Origin: Burkholderiaceae bacterium
GTDB lineage: Bacteria; Pseudomonadota; Gammaproteobacteria; Burkholderiales; Burkholderiaceae_D
Length of the DNA: 46,645 bases
Assembly (NCBI GenBank): GCA_019751755.1
Contig: JAIENA010000180.1
Span: 1 to 46,645 of the forward strand
Direction of reading: 5' to 3'
Of the stretch, positions 10,789-20,240 are shown in pieces. A program made the translations under genes and the position numbers. The notes below the pieces were generated by a model that saw only the letters and a program-made list of their open reading frames with translations, made no database searches and was not told the origin of the DNA. The first letter of the stretch is position 1; the number at the start of each line of letters is the position of its first letter.

Positions 10789-13032
10789 CTATTCCAGGTG
10801 AAGTTGCATTGCGCGCGGTTGGCGCAGCAGCGAGGTGAAGTCGGCCACGGTCAGCGGACGACTGTACAAATACCCCTGCATCGCATCGCAGCCGTGCGAC
10901 GCAAGGAAACGGGCCTGCTCCGGCGTTTCCACGCCTTCCGCCACCACCCGCATGTTCAGGTTGTGCGCCAGCGAAATCACCGATAAGGCAATCGCGGCGT
11001 CACTGGCCGCATGGGCCACATCATCAACAAATGATTTATCAATTTTCAGCACATCGATGGGGAAGCGCTTCAGGTACGCCAGCGATGAATAGCCGGTACC
11101 GAAATCATCGAGTGAAATGCCGACCCCGATGGTTTTCAGGCGCCGCAGCGCATCGACCGACTTGTCCGGGTCGCCCATCACCGAACCTTCGGTGATTTCA
11201 ATCCCGAGACAGGACGGCGCCACGCCATGGCGCAGCAGGGTTTCCTCCACCAGCGGCACCGTGTCGGCATGGGCAAACTGGCTGGCCGACAGGTTGACCG
11301 CCACCCGCACCGCGCCCAGCCCCTGGTCTTGCCAGGCGCGGATCTGCTGGCAGACGGTGTCGAGCACCCAGACGCCGATCGCATTGATCAAGCCGTATTC
11401 TTCGGCCACCGGAATGAAGCGCCCCGGCGGCACCTGGCCCAGCACCACGTTATGCCAGCGCAGCAGCGCTTCGGCGCCGGTCAGTTGACCGGTGCGCAGG
11501 CACACCTGCGGCTGGTAATGAACGGAAAATTCGCCGCGCCCGACCGCGCCGCGCAACTGGCTTTGCAGCGCCAGCCGTTGGCGGGTATCGGCGTCCATGC
11601 TTTCCGTGAAAAACGCATAGCTGTCGCGGCCCAGTTCCTTGGCGCGGAACAGCGCCATTTCCGCATGCTGCACCAGTGCATCGAGCGTCGCGCCATCGGC
11701 CGGCGCGGTGGCGATGCCAATACTGGTGGTCAGCGCCACCGTGTGGCCTTCGATCGGGAAATCGCGCCGCAGCCCGTTCAGGATGGTCTCGGCAATGGCG
11801 GTCGTGACACTGCACTGCTGGTCGTCGGCCACCATGATCAGGAATTCATCGCCGCCATGGCGCGACACCATGTCGCCTTCGCGCACACAGGTGCGCAGAA
11901 AGCGCGCCACGGTCCTCAGGGCTTCGTCGCCGATGGCAGCACCGTAGGAATCATTGACGCCCTTGAAGCGATCCAGGTCGAGGCACAGCACGGCCACGCA
12001 GCGCTCCGGGCCGCAAGCGGCCAGCAATTCATCGAACCGGCTGCGCGCCTGGGTGCGGTTCGGCAAGCCCGTCAGCGCATCGTGGTACGACAAGAAGTCG
12101 ATCAGGTGCTGTTCCGCCTTGCGCTCGGTCATGTCGATGAAGGCGACAATGAAATTGTCGACCGCGCCACCGGCCGCGCGCACCGTCGATATGCTCAGCA
12201 GGCCGGTATACAGGCCACCGTCCTTGCGGTGGCCCGTCATTTCTCCGGTCCAGTGGCCGTTGGCGTCAATCGCCTGCATCATGCCGCCATACGCCATGCC
12301 GGGCTGCGCGGTACGCAGCATGCTGACGGAGCGGCCCGTGACTTCATCGGCGGTATAACCGGTAATGCGGGTGAAAGCCGGGTTCACCGCCATCATCAGG
12401 CCATCGGCGTCGGTGATGACGATGGCGTCGCGGGTGGCGGCGAACACCTGGCCGGCCAGTCGCAGCGCATCTTCGTTGGCGCGGCGGCGCCGCACTTCCG
12501 CTTCCAGCGATATGGCCACCGCCGCCAGTTCCGCCGTGCGCTGCATCACGCGCTGTTCCAGGTTGGCCCGTTCGGTGGCCAGTGCCTGCTGCGCGCGCCG
12601 CAGGCGGACCTGGGCGTCGGTGCGGGCCAGGATTTCCTCGGCCTGGAACGGCTTGGCGATAAAATCCACGCCGCCCAGCGCAAAACCGCGCAATTTATCG
12701 TCGGTATCGTGCTGGGCCGACAGGAAAATCACCGGCACGTCCTCTAATCCCGGCATGGCTTTCAGGCGCCGGCACACTTCATAGCCATCCATGCCGGGCA
12801 TGCGCACATCGAGCAGGATCAGCTCCGGCGGACGCGATTGCGCGGTCCACAGCGCCAGCTCGCCATTGGGCGCCTGGCGCACGTAATAACCGGCGCCCGT
12901 CAGCAAATCACTCAACAGCTTGAGCGACGCCGCCGTGTCTTCGACAATCAGCACCTCGCCCCTGCTGGCACTACCGGTCAAGGTGTCCACCGACCCCACT
13001 GTTTTTGTTTCCGTTACCTGATCCTGCCGCAT
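10789..13032 (-). CDS. Receiver-PAS-GGDEF-EAL response regulator
   Basis: This 747-residue cytoplasmic protein makes or degrades cyclic di-GMP under control of a phosphorelay. Order: receiver (about residues 25-140, phospho-Asp in LLDVRMPG), coiled-coil linker (about 145-190), PAS (about 195-310), GGDEF (about 320-480) and EAL (about 490-740). The GGDEF motif is intact and is preceded by an RXXD inhibitory site (REGD) at the normal five-residue spacing. In the EAL domain EALLRW, DDFGTGYSS and EGVET are intact, so both activities are possible. The ATG at 13032 is chosen over a GTG at 13050 because GAGAGGA lies just before it. Its receiver is a close paralogue of that in the kinase at 15899-17131, hinting at a shared phosphodonor. 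Confidence 0.93.
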   Translation of the reverse strand: MRQDQVTETKTVGSVDTLTGSASRGEVLIVEDTAASLKLLSDLLTGAGYYVRQAPNGELALWTAQSRPPELILLDVRMPGMDGYEVCRRLKAMPGLEDVPVIFLSAQHDTDDKLRGFALGGVDFIAKPFQAEEILARTDAQVRLRRAQQALATERANLEQRVMQRTAELAAVAISLEAEVRRRRANEDALRLAGQVFAATRDAIVITDADGLMMAVNPAFTRITGYTADEVTGRSVSMLRTAQPGMAYGGMMQAIDANGHWTGEMTGHRKDGGLYTGLLSISTVRAAGGAVDNFIVAFIDMTERKAEQHLIDFLSYHDALTGLPNRTQARSRFDELLAACGPERCVAVLCLDLDRFKGVNDSYGAAIGDEALRTVARFLRTCVREGDMVSRHGGDEFLIMVADDQQCSVTTAIAETILNGLRRDFPIEGHTVALTTSIGIATAPADGATLDALVQHAEMALFRAKELGRDSYAFFTESMDADTRQRLALQSQLRGAVGRGEFSVHYQPQVCLRTGQLTGAEALLRWHNVVLGQVPPGRFIPVAEEYGLINAIGVWVLDTVCQQIRAWQDQGLGAVRVAVNLSASQFAHADTVPLVEETLLRHGVAPSCLGIEITEGSVMGDPDKSVDALRRLKTIGVGISLDDFGTGYSSLAYLKRFPIDVLKIDKSFVDDVAHAASDAAIALSVISLAHNLNMRVVAEGVETPEQARFLASHGCDAMQGYLYSRPLTVADFTSLLRQPRAMQLHLE

Positions 13033-13178
13033 TGCTTCCTCTCGCCGCACCCGTCCCGTAAAGTCTTTGCAACGCTACCACATATTCAGCGCCGCCCCAA
13101 GCAGACGAAGTCATCAGGCCGGCTGCTGCCGGTCGATCCCCGATGCGGCGGGCAAGGTGCAGCACTGCGGCGCCATAC

Positions 13179-14801
13179 TTATGCCAGCTCGGAGGTCAGC
13201 TGGCCACGCCCCGGCAGCATCGGCGCCGCGCTGTGCGGCGCCGATGCCCACTCGGCCCGGGGTGCCAGGCGAAATACGCTGACCGCCTGCTCCAGTTCGC
13301 GGGCCTGGTCCTGCAGCGCTTCAGCCGCGGCCGCCGCCTGCTCCACCAGCGCCGCGTTTTGCTGGGTGACCGTATCCATTTCCGACACCGCCTGGTTAAT
13401 CTGTTCCAGCCCCCGGCTTTGCTCTTCGCTGGCGCTGAGGATTTCCGACATGATGCGATTGACCCGGTCGACGCTGCCGACCACGTCCTCCATGGTGGCG
13501 CCGGCCTCGTTGACCAGGCGGCAGCCTTCGCCGACCTGCGCCACGGAATCACCGATCAAGACCTTGATTTCACGCGCGGCGCTGGCCGAACGCTGGGCCA
13601 GGTTGCGCACCTCGGACGCCACCACGGCAAAGCCGCGGCCCTGTTCGCCGGCGCGGGCCGCTTCCACGGCCGCGTTCAGCGCCAGGATATTGGTCTGAAA
13701 AGCGATCCCGTCAATGACACCAATGATGTCGGCAATCTTGCTCGACGACGCGCTGATGGCGCCCATGGTGGCCACCACTTGCGCCACCACCTGGCCGCCA
13801 CGGGCCGCCACCGCCGACGCTTCGCTGGCCAGGCGGTCGGCCTGGCGCGCGCTTTCCGTGTTGTTTTGCACCGCGCTGTTCAATTGTTCCATCGAACTGG
13901 CGGTCTGCTGCAGGCTCGAGGCCTGGCTTTCGGTGCGGGCCGACAAGTCGCTGTTGCCGGACGCGATTTCGCCCGACGCCATGGTAATGGTCTCGGTACC
14001 GCTGCGCACCTTGGCGACGATGCCGGCCAGGCTGCGGCTCATGCGCTCGAGCGCCCGCGACAGCTGGCCCATCTCGTCATTGGCGCGCACGTCGATCGAT
14101 TGCGACAAGTCGCCCTCGGCCACCGCTTCGGCCACGCCGATGGCTTGCTGCAGCGGTTGCAGGATGGAGCGCAACAGCCACCAGCCCATGACGACGCCGA
14201 CCACCACGCCGACCAGCACCGAAGCCATCGCCATCAGGCGGAACACGGTATAACGCGCCTGCGACGCGTCATACTCCTGGCGGCCCACGTCCAGCTGCAG
14301 TTGCACCAGCTTTTCCATGGTCTCCAGCGCCGGCGCCACGGTGGGATCGAGCGCCGTGTGCAGCAGCGCGGCCGAACGCTCCTTGTCACTGGCCGCCAGT
14401 GCCGCCATCAGCGGCTGCACGCCCTTGTTTTGCATCGCCAGCACAGCCGCGTCAAAGGCCTCGGCCAGTTGTTTCTCATCCGGCGTCAGGTAGGTCTGCA
14501 GGTAGGCGTCCCAGATGCGCTGGGCTTCGGCGCGACGGGTCTGCACGCCGCTCAACAGTTGCTGCACGGCGGGACCGGGTTCCATGTCCACCGCGATGCC
14601 CAGATCAAGCTGGTTGCGCTGCAGCGCGCCGCTGATCTTGTGCAGCATGCCCATCGCCACCAGGCGGTCGTCATACACCGTCTGCAGCGCCGTATTGGTT
14701 TGTGACAGGCTGTTCAGGCCGCCCAGGCCGATGGCCGTCAGCAGCAGGGACAAGAAGGCCATGGCGGCTATCAGCCGGGTTTTGATCGTCAGGTTGTTCA
14801 T
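13179..14801 (-). CDS. Methyl-accepting chemotaxis protein
   Basis: This 540-residue chemoreceptor has an N-terminal membrane helix (about residues 10-30), a periplasmic helical bundle of the Tar/4HB type (about 33-190), a second helix (about 192-212), a HAMP domain (about 213-268) and a long cytoplasmic signalling domain. The hairpin tip contains [20 protein letters not shown], the invariant CheA/CheW-contact region. The C-terminus lacks the NWETF tail that tethers CheR in enteric receptors. An AGGAA ribosome site precedes the ATG. It lies eight bases downstream of a stand-alone receiver gene, an unusual pairing. The ligand is unknown. Confidence 0.95.
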   Translation of the reverse strand: MNNLTIKTRLIAAMAFLSLLLTAIGLGGLNSLSQTNTALQTVYDDRLVAMGMLHKISGALQRNQLDLGIAVDMEPGPAVQQLLSGVQTRRAEAQRIWDAYLQTYLTPDEKQLAEAFDAAVLAMQNKGVQPLMAALAASDKERSAALLHTALDPTVAPALETMEKLVQLQLDVGRQEYDASQARYTVFRLMAMASVLVGVVVGVVMGWWLLRSILQPLQQAIGVAEAVAEGDLSQSIDVRANDEMGQLSRALERMSRSLAGIVAKVRSGTETITMASGEIASGNSDLSARTESQASSLQQTASSMEQLNSAVQNNTESARQADRLASEASAVAARGGQVVAQVVATMGAISASSSKIADIIGVIDGIAFQTNILALNAAVEAARAGEQGRGFAVVASEVRNLAQRSASAAREIKVLIGDSVAQVGEGCRLVNEAGATMEDVVGSVDRVNRIMSEILSASEEQSRGLEQINQAVSEMDTVTQQNAALVEQAAAAAEALQDQARELEQAVSVFRLAPRAEWASAPHSAAPMLPGRGQLTSELA

Positions 14802-14809
14802 TGTGGTTC

Positions 14810-15181
14810 CTAATGGTGGACGGCGGATGCCAGTGCGCGCAGCAAGTCGCCCGCTTCAAACGGCTTGCGCAGGTACGCCAGGCAACCCAATTGCTGGGCG
14901 GCGGCTTCGACGTGGTCTTCCGCATGACTGGTCACGAACACGATGGGCGGGGCATGGCCCGCGCTCACCAGCATTTGCTGCAATTCGATACCGGACAGGC
15001 CACCCAGGTCGATATCGAGGATCAGGCAAGCCACGTCGGCAGGCTCGGCGCGCTGCAAATAGCCTTCGGCGGACGAATACAGTTGCGCGGCATACCCCGA
15101 CGCCCGCAACAGCCGGCCCAGCGCCTTGCGCATGGCCTGGTCGTTTTCCACGACGGCGACGATGAGTTGGGCTGGTTTCAT
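14810..15181 (-). CDS. Stand-alone response-regulator receiver
   Basis: This 123-residue protein is a receiver domain with no output domain. Key residues are visible: acidic pocket E12/D14, phospho-Asp D56 (in LILDIDLG), switch Thr (FVTS) and the conserved Lys (LRKPF). It resembles the receiver of the FixJ-type gene upstream (ALGRLL..GY motif) more than CheY. It sits eight bases before the chemoreceptor gene, so it may be a CheY-like output or a phosphate sink for the neighbouring kinase. The first acidic pair is E-N-D instead of D-D, which could alter magnesium binding. Confidence 0.9.
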   Translation of the reverse strand: MKPAQLIVAVVENDQAMRKALGRLLRASGYAAQLYSSAEGYLQRAEPADVACLILDIDLGGLSGIELQQMLVSAGHAPPIVFVTSHAEDHVEAAAQQLGCLAYLRKPFEAGDLLRALASAVHH

Positions 15182-15233
15182 GACGTCATCCGAACAGGCG
15201 CGCTGCGCCGATAGGGTGACTGTAGAGAGGATC

Positions 15234-15265
15234 AGGACACTTGTAACGTGTCCTTTAGTACAAGT
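15234..15265. repeat. Two overlapping, mutually exclusive hairpins
   Basis: Between the FixJ-type gene and the stand-alone receiver gene, AGGACAC (15234-15240) pairs with GTGTCCT (15248-15254). ACTTGTA (15239-15245) pairs with TACAAGT (15259-15265). The left arms overlap, so the stems cannot coexist. An A/T-rich run follows at 15267-15275. It could be an attenuator, a transcription-factor operator or a terminator; sequence alone does not decide. Confidence 0.5.
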
Positions 15266-15281
15266 GATTTTTTAATACAGG

Positions 15282-15902
15282 CTATTCCGGCACCGCGCTG
15301 GGGCTGGCGATGCCGAGGCGGTTCGCCATTTGCACCAGTTCGGCCAGCGAACCGGCGCCGAGTTTTTCCATCAGGCTATGGCGGTGCGCCTTGACGGTGC
15401 GCTCGGTGTTGCCCAGTTCGTAGGCAATCTGCTTGTTCAGCATGCCCTGCACCACCAGCGCAAACACTTCGCGTTCGCGCGCGGTCAGGGTGGCGGCGCG
15501 CTTGCGCAAGTCCAGCAAGGCGCTGTTTTGCAGCGCGGCCGCTTCATAGCGCTGCATGGCGCGCCCGATCGCATCGAGCAGCGCCTCCTTGCCGATCGGC
15601 TTGGGCAGGAAATCTTCCGCACCGGCCTTGATGGCCCGCACGCTCATGGCGATGTCGCCACTGCCGGTCAGGAAAACAATCGGCAGGATGCTGCCCTTGG
15701 CGCGCAAATGGTCTTGCAACTGCAGGCCGGACAGGCCCGGCATATCGACGTCGAGCAGGATGCAGCCGGCTTCGGTCCCGCTTTCGGCGCGCACGAAGGC
15801 GTCGCCCGATTCATAGCTGGTCACCGCGTAGCCGCACGCGCCCAGCAAGCGTCCCAGCGCCGTGCGCAGCGCGTCGTCGTCATCGATGATATGGATTCTC
15901 AT
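15282..15902 (-). CDS. FixJ/LuxR-type response regulator
   Basis: This 206-residue DNA-binding regulator has a receiver (residues 1-120, acidic cluster DDDD near residue 7, phospho-Asp in LLDVDMPG, Lys in LPKPIG) and a LuxR-type helix-turn-helix. The HTH reads LTAREREVFALVVQGMLNKQ, then RTVKAHRHSLMEKLG. It overlaps the kinase gene by four bases (ATGA), which strongly implies they form one two-component pair. FixJ-like regulators activate transcription on phosphorylation; the target is unknown. Confidence 0.94.
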   Translation of the reverse strand: MRIHIIDDDDALRTALGRLLGACGYAVTSYESGDAFVRAESGTEAGCILLDVDMPGLSGLQLQDHLRAKGSILPIVFLTGSGDIAMSVRAIKAGAEDFLPKPIGKEALLDAIGRAMQRYEAAALQNSALLDLRKRAATLTAREREVFALVVQGMLNKQIAYELGNTERTVKAHRHSLMEKLGAGSLAELVQMANRLGIASPSAVPE

Positions 15903-17131
15903 GGGCGCTCCATCACAGCATCAGGCAACAACGCCGACAACAGCGCGGGCAGCGCGAAACCAACCGCGGCGCCGCCACCGGCGTGGTTGCCAGCCCAGAT
16001 ACTGCCGCCGTGCGCCTGTACGATGGCGGCCGCGATCGACAAGCCCAGTCCCATGCCATGCGGCTTGGTGGTGAAAAACGATTCAAACACGCGTTCATGC
16101 CCTCCCGGAAAACCACACCCCTGGTCAGACACCAGGACCTCCACCGTCTGGTCGGTGCGGTGCCGCGTCGACAGGCTCACCGCGCGCACGCCATCGGCCA
16201 CCGGTGCCATCGCGTCAAACGCATTCAAAACCAGATTGATCAACACTTGCTGCAACTGGATCGGATCGGCCGCCACCGGCAGCGCCATCGGCGCCAGTTG
16301 CATCACCAGCACGATGCGGCGCATGCGCGCCTCGCCCGACAACAGCGCGCACACCTGGCGCACCGCCTCGTTGAGGTCCAGCTGTTGCACCACCGGATCG
16401 GATTTTTTCAGCAATTCGCGCATGCGCTGGATCAAGTCACTGGCGCGACGGTCATCGCGCCGGATATCGGCCAGGATTTCCTGCACCTCACCCAGCAGCG
16501 GCGGGTCCATTTTCAGGAACAGTTCCGCCGCTTCGGCGTTGCTCATGATGGCGGCCAGCGGCTGGTTGAGTTCATGCATCAGCGCCGCGCAATACACGGT
16601 GGCGCTGGCGTTGCGGTTCAAGTGGGCGATTTCCGCCAGGCGCTGGCGCGATTCCTTTTGCAGGCGCTCGTTGTGCGCCGCCAGTTGCTGCTGCAGGCGG
16701 CGGATTTTCAAGTGCGACTGCACGCGCGCATTGACTTCCTCAAACTGGAACGGCTTTGAAATGAAGTCCACACCGCCGACCTCGAAGCCACGCAGCTTGT
16801 CGTCGGTGTCGCTGTGGGCCGACAGGAAAATCACCGGCACTTCATCGAGCCCCGGCATGCGCTTCAGGCGGCTGCACACTTCATAGCCGTCAATGCCCGG
16901 CATGCGCACGTCGAGCAGCACCAGTTCCGGCGCCTGCGCTTGCGCGCTCCATAACGCCAGTTCGCCATTGGGCGCTTCCCGCACCCGGTAACCGGCATCG
17001 GTCAGCAGCCGTGACAGCAATTGCAGCGATGCCGGCGTGTCTTCCACCACCAGGATATCGCCGCGCACGGGTTCCGCGTGGGCGCCTTGCGCCACGGCCC
17101 GCGACTCCCCTGCCTGCGCCATCTGATCCAT
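15899..17131 (-). CDS. Hybrid receiver-histidine kinase
   Basis: This 410-residue cytoplasmic protein has an N-terminal receiver (about residues 25-140, phospho-Asp in LLDVRMPG), a coiled coil (about 148-190), a HisKA domain with phospho-acceptor His in MHELNQPLAAIM, and an HATPase domain. The HATPase shows an N box (INLVLNAFDA), a G1 box (DQGCGFPGG) and a G2 box (GMGLGLSIAAAI). It has no membrane or PAS sensor domain, so its activity is probably set by phosphorylation of its own receiver. The ATG at 17131 with GAGGGGA upstream is preferred to the TTG just before it. A TATACT -10-like box lies at 17156-17161. It is coupled to the FixJ-type gene. Confidence 0.93.
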   Translation of the reverse strand: MDQMAQAGESRAVAQGAHAEPVRGDILVVEDTPASLQLLSRLLTDAGYRVREAPNGELALWSAQAQAPELVLLDVRMPGIDGYEVCSRLKRMPGLDEVPVIFLSAHSDTDDKLRGFEVGGVDFISKPFQFEEVNARVQSHLKIRRLQQQLAAHNERLQKESRQRLAEIAHLNRNASATVYCAALMHELNQPLAAIMSNAEAAELFLKMDPPLLGEVQEILADIRRDDRRASDLIQRMRELLKKSDPVVQQLDLNEAVRQVCALLSGEARMRRIVLVMQLAPMALPVAADPIQLQQVLINLVLNAFDAMAPVADGVRAVSLSTRHRTDQTVEVLVSDQGCGFPGGHERVFESFFTTKPHGMGLGLSIAAAIVQAHGGSIWAGNHAGGGAAVGFALPALLSALLPDAVMERP

Positions 17132-17209
17132 CAATTCCCCTCAACAATGCGGGTCAGTATAGGGTATGCAAGCCTGGCTGCGCCATGGAGTCGTTGCACA
17201 GTGACAACA

Positions 17210-17791
17210 TTAATCGGCTGTCATGGATGCGCAGCGTCGGGCTGGCGCAGCACCGCCACCCGGTTCAATGGTCCGGATCACCTTGCACGGGTTGCCCGCC
17301 GCCAGGCTGTTGGGCGGGATATCGCGGTTGACCACGCTGCCGGCGCCGATGGTGCAATTGTCGCCAATCGTGACGCCGCCCATCACCGTGACATTGGCGC
17401 CGATCCACACGCTGTTGCCGATCGTGATCGGCCGCTCGACAAACTCGCCCGCGTTGCGCGCCACCGGGTCGAGCGGATGGCCGGCGGCGGAAATCACCGT
17501 ATTCGGGCCGATCATGACATGGTCGCCCAGCGTCACGGGGGCGCAATCGAGGATCACCACGTTATGGTTGGCGAAACAGTGGCGGCCAATCGAAATATTG
17601 GTGCCGACGTCGCAATAAAACGGCGCCTCAAAATGTGCATCGGTGGGCTTGCCCAGCAATTGTTCCAGGATGCGCGCGCGCTCATCGAGGTCGTCGGCGC
17701 GGTTGAACGCCGCGCACAATTGCTTGACCCGGCGGCGCTGCTGGAAATTCGGCCAGGCGGCCGGGCCTAGCGCCGGTGGACTGTGTTGCAT
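17210..17791 (-). CDS. Maltose/galactoside O-acetyltransferase family protein
   Basis: This 193-residue protein belongs to the left-handed beta-helix (hexapeptide repeat) acetyltransferases, near Maa/LacA/NodL. The N-terminal maltose-acetyltransferase segment (about residues 10-60) is followed by repeats such as IGNSVWIGANVTVMGGVTIG and CTIGAGSVVNRDIPPNSLAAGNP. The catalytic His is likely in ISAAGHPLDP. It would transfer acetyl from acetyl-CoA to a sugar or similar hydroxyl. The frame is open far upstream, but homology and a GGGGAACACC ribosome site fix the start at 17791. It lies 11 bases after the SulP gene and is probably co-transcribed. Confidence 0.92.
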   Translation of the reverse strand: MQHSPPALGPAAWPNFQQRRRVKQLCAAFNRADDLDERARILEQLLGKPTDAHFEAPFYCDVGTNISIGRHCFANHNVVILDCAPVTLGDHVMIGPNTVISAAGHPLDPVARNAGEFVERPITIGNSVWIGANVTVMGGVTIGDNCTIGAGSVVNRDIPPNSLAAGNPCKVIRTIEPGGGAAPARRCASMTAD

Positions 17792-17802
17792 GGTGTTCCC
17801 CT

Positions 17803-19464
17803 TCAAATATATTCCGCGTAATCGCCTTCCCGGCCCTTGTGCAGGCTGGCCGCCGCCATCGCGGTGGACAGGAAGATCGGGCCGGCCAGTTGCGCCGTCA
17901 AGTCGCTTTGCCGGAGGCGGTCCAGCACCGGCCCCTTGACTTCGGCCAGGTGCAGCGCGACGCCGCGCCGTTTCAGGCCCGCATTCCATTCGCCCAGCGC
18001 GAACAGCGCCGAGGTGTCGATCGAACTGACGGCCGTCATCACCAGCACCAGGTGGCGCGCGCTCGGGTGCGCGCTGACTTCCTCGTCGATGCGTTCGCCG
18101 ACCGCTTCCACATTGCCGAAGAACAGGTTGGCGTCGATCCGCAACAGCAACACGTCCGGCTGGGTTTGTGCCGGATAGCGTTCAATATTGCGGTAGTGTT
18201 CAGTGCCGACGATACGGCCCAGCACCGCGATATGGGGCCGGCTGGCGCGCCAGATCAGGGTCCCCATCGACAGCAGCACGCCCACCACCACGCCCGCTTC
18301 GACGCCCAGCGCCAGCACGCCGCCGCAGGTGACCAGCCAGGCCGCCGCATCGCCACGGTCGTAGCGCCACGCGGTTCTCAGGGTATCGAGTTCCAACATG
18401 CCCAGCACGGCGACGATAATGGTGGCGGCCAGCACCGGCAACGGCAGCAGCGCCAGCCAGCCGGTCGGCGCCATCAGCGCGCATGCCAGCAGCACGGCCG
18501 AGATGATGGACGCCAGCGGCGTTTGCGCGCCAGCCGCGAAATTGACGGCGGAACGCGACAGGCTACCCGTGACGGGGAAGCCGCCGGACGCCATGGCGGC
18601 CACATTGGCCGCGCCCAGACCGATCAATTCATGGTTGCTGACCAGTTTTTGATTGCGCTTTTGCGCCAGCGCCTGCGCTGCCGACATGCTCATTAAAAAC
18701 ACGACAAAGCCGATCAGCAGGCCCGGCTGCAACAGCGCGCGCCAGTGCCCCTGCGACAACGCCATGTTCAATTGCGGCAAGCCGGCCGGCACTTCGCCCG
18801 ACATCGCCACGCCTTGCGCCTGCAGCCCCAGCGACGTCGCGATGGCCAGTCCGCCCAGCACCACCGCCATCGGCGCCAGCTTGGCGGCAATGCCGGCCGC
18901 GTTGGGCGGCAGGCCACAACGCTTCAGCAACACTTCAAGGTAATGTTTGGCCAGCAGCAGCGCGGCAATGGCGCCCAGCCCCAGCGCGGCGCTGGGGGCA
19001 TGCCAGTGCGGGAATGACGCGCCCAGCAGCGGCTTGACCTGGCCGGCGGCAATCGCCAGCGCACAGCCGACGGTAAAGCCGCTCATCACCGGGCGCGAAA
19101 AGAAATTCGCCAGAAAGCCGAGCCGCAACAGGCCGCAGGCCAGCAGCACCAGGCCACAGACCAGCGCCAATTGCGCCGCCAGCACCGCGTACAGGCCGGA
19201 ACCGGGCGTGGCCAGGGGCGCCAGCACGGCGCCCGTCATCAGCGACACGATCGCCATCGGTCCCACCGATTGCGTCATCGACGAACCAAACAGCGCATAC
19301 ACGATGGGCGGCAAGATGCTGGCATAAATGCCGGCCACCGGCGGCAATCCCGCCACCAGCGCATAGGCCATGCCTTGCGGGATTAACATCATGGCCACGA
19401 CGATGCCGGCGCCGAGATCGCCAGCCAGCATTGCGCGCCGATAGTGCTTCAGCCAGTGCAGCAT
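17803..19464 (-). CDS. SulP family anion transporter with STAS domain
   Basis: This 553-residue inner-membrane protein has about 12 membrane segments and a C-terminal STAS domain (about residues 430-540). The N-terminal SulP signature IPQGMAYALVAGLPPVAGIYAS is at about residues 28-49. The family imports sulfate, bicarbonate or dicarboxylates, often with sodium or protons; the substrate cannot be assigned. The STAS domain includes the conserved SSIDTSALFAL segment. The ATG at 19464 begins the homology; an upstream in-frame extension lacks a ribosome site. Confidence 0.92.
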   Translation of the reverse strand: MLHWLKHYRRAMLAGDLGAGIVVAMMLIPQGMAYALVAGLPPVAGIYASILPPIVYALFGSSMTQSVGPMAIVSLMTGAVLAPLATPGSGLYAVLAAQLALVCGLVLLACGLLRLGFLANFFSRPVMSGFTVGCALAIAAGQVKPLLGASFPHWHAPSAALGLGAIAALLLAKHYLEVLLKRCGLPPNAAGIAAKLAPMAVVLGGLAIATSLGLQAQGVAMSGEVPAGLPQLNMALSQGHWRALLQPGLLIGFVVFLMSMSAAQALAQKRNQKLVSNHELIGLGAANVAAMASGGFPVTGSLSRSAVNFAAGAQTPLASIISAVLLACALMAPTGWLALLPLPVLAATIIVAVLGMLELDTLRTAWRYDRGDAAAWLVTCGGVLALGVEAGVVVGVLLSMGTLIWRASRPHIAVLGRIVGTEHYRNIERYPAQTQPDVLLLRIDANLFFGNVEAVGERIDEEVSAHPSARHLVLVMTAVSSIDTSALFALGEWNAGLKRRGVALHLAEVKGPVLDRLRQSDLTAQLAGPIFLSTAMAAASLHKGREGDYAEYI

Positions 19465-19558
19465 AGGAAATGTCCAAGCTTGAAAGCCGAAGCCTACCAT
19501 GCCGGGCGGCAAGGCTACAATGCACGCGGCGCGCCCGCCCGGGGGCGGCAAGGCGGCA

Positions 19559-20149
19559 TCAGGACGGGCCTTGGGACCGGTCCTGAGCCAGCAACGTGGC
19601 GCGCACGGCCTCCAGCACTTCATGCGACTGGGCCGGGTCGGCGAACAGGCGGGCCACCACTACGGCGCCCACCATGGCCGCGTAATCGGCAATGGCTTGC
19701 CGGCGTTGTTCTTGCGCATCGGCGCCCGGCTCCAGCGGCGCCAGGATCGCCAATTGCTGGCGCACGCCCTGCGCCAGCGCATCGCGCGCGGCCGGGCCGC
19801 AGCGCGCCACATCGGCGCCCAGCGCCGTCACCGCGCAACCGGCGCCGGGCTGATCGCAATGGCGCGGCGTCAGGTAACTGTCGATGATGGCGCCGCGGCC
19901 CTGCTGCGGGGCGGCGGCCACGCGCTGCTGCCAGCGTTGCACCGACTGGTCCAGCGCCTTGGCGCAGGCTTCGGCCAATAAATCCTCTTTCGAGCCGAAA
20001 TGGCCATAAAAGCCGCCATGCGTCAGCCCGGCGCCTTTCATCAAGTCCGCCACGCCGATGCCGTCATAACCCCGTTCGCGGAACAAGGTGGCCGCTGTTT
20101 CAACAATGCGCTCGCGGTTCAGCGCCGCCTGTTCCCGGCTGACTTTCAT
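19559..20149 (-). CDS. TetR family transcriptional repressor
   Basis: This 196-residue regulator has an N-terminal TetR helix-turn-helix (about residues 10-60), with RERIVETAATLFRERGYDG and LTHGGFYGHFGSKEDLL visible. The C-terminal helical ligand domain is of the AcrR/NemR-like group with a Cys-containing segment (PGAGCAVTALG). It lies after the siderophore exporter gene on the same strand but has its own putative promoter with direct repeats at 20188-20217. It may regulate itself, the exporter or the SulP gene; none is shown. Confidence 0.93.
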   Translation of the reverse strand: MKVSREQAALNRERIVETAATLFRERGYDGIGVADLMKGAGLTHGGFYGHFGSKEDLLAEACAKALDQSVQRWQQRVAAAPQQGRGAIIDSYLTPRHCDQPGAGCAVTALGADVARCGPAARDALAQGVRQQLAILAPLEPGADAQEQRRQAIADYAAMVGAVVVARLFADPAQSHEVLEAVRATLLAQDRSQGPS

Positions 20150-20187
20150 GGCTGTTCTCCTGTCGCTGCCTGATTTTTTCCCTCTCG

Positions 20188-20217
20188 ATTATACATGACA
20201 GCCATAATATATATGAC
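20188..20217 (-). promoter_or_regulatory. Putative tetR promoter with direct repeats
   Basis: On the minus strand TATAAT (20188-20193) is a perfect -10 box; the -35 at the right distance is weak (TCATAT). Two near-identical 9-mers, GTCATATAT (20217-20209) and GTCATGTAT (20199-20191), are spaced 18 bases and overlap the promoter. This is an unusually A/T-rich patch for the region and a candidate auto-operator for the TetR protein. Confidence 0.5.
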
Positions 20218-20240
20218 CTTGAACACGGCAGAAACGTAGC

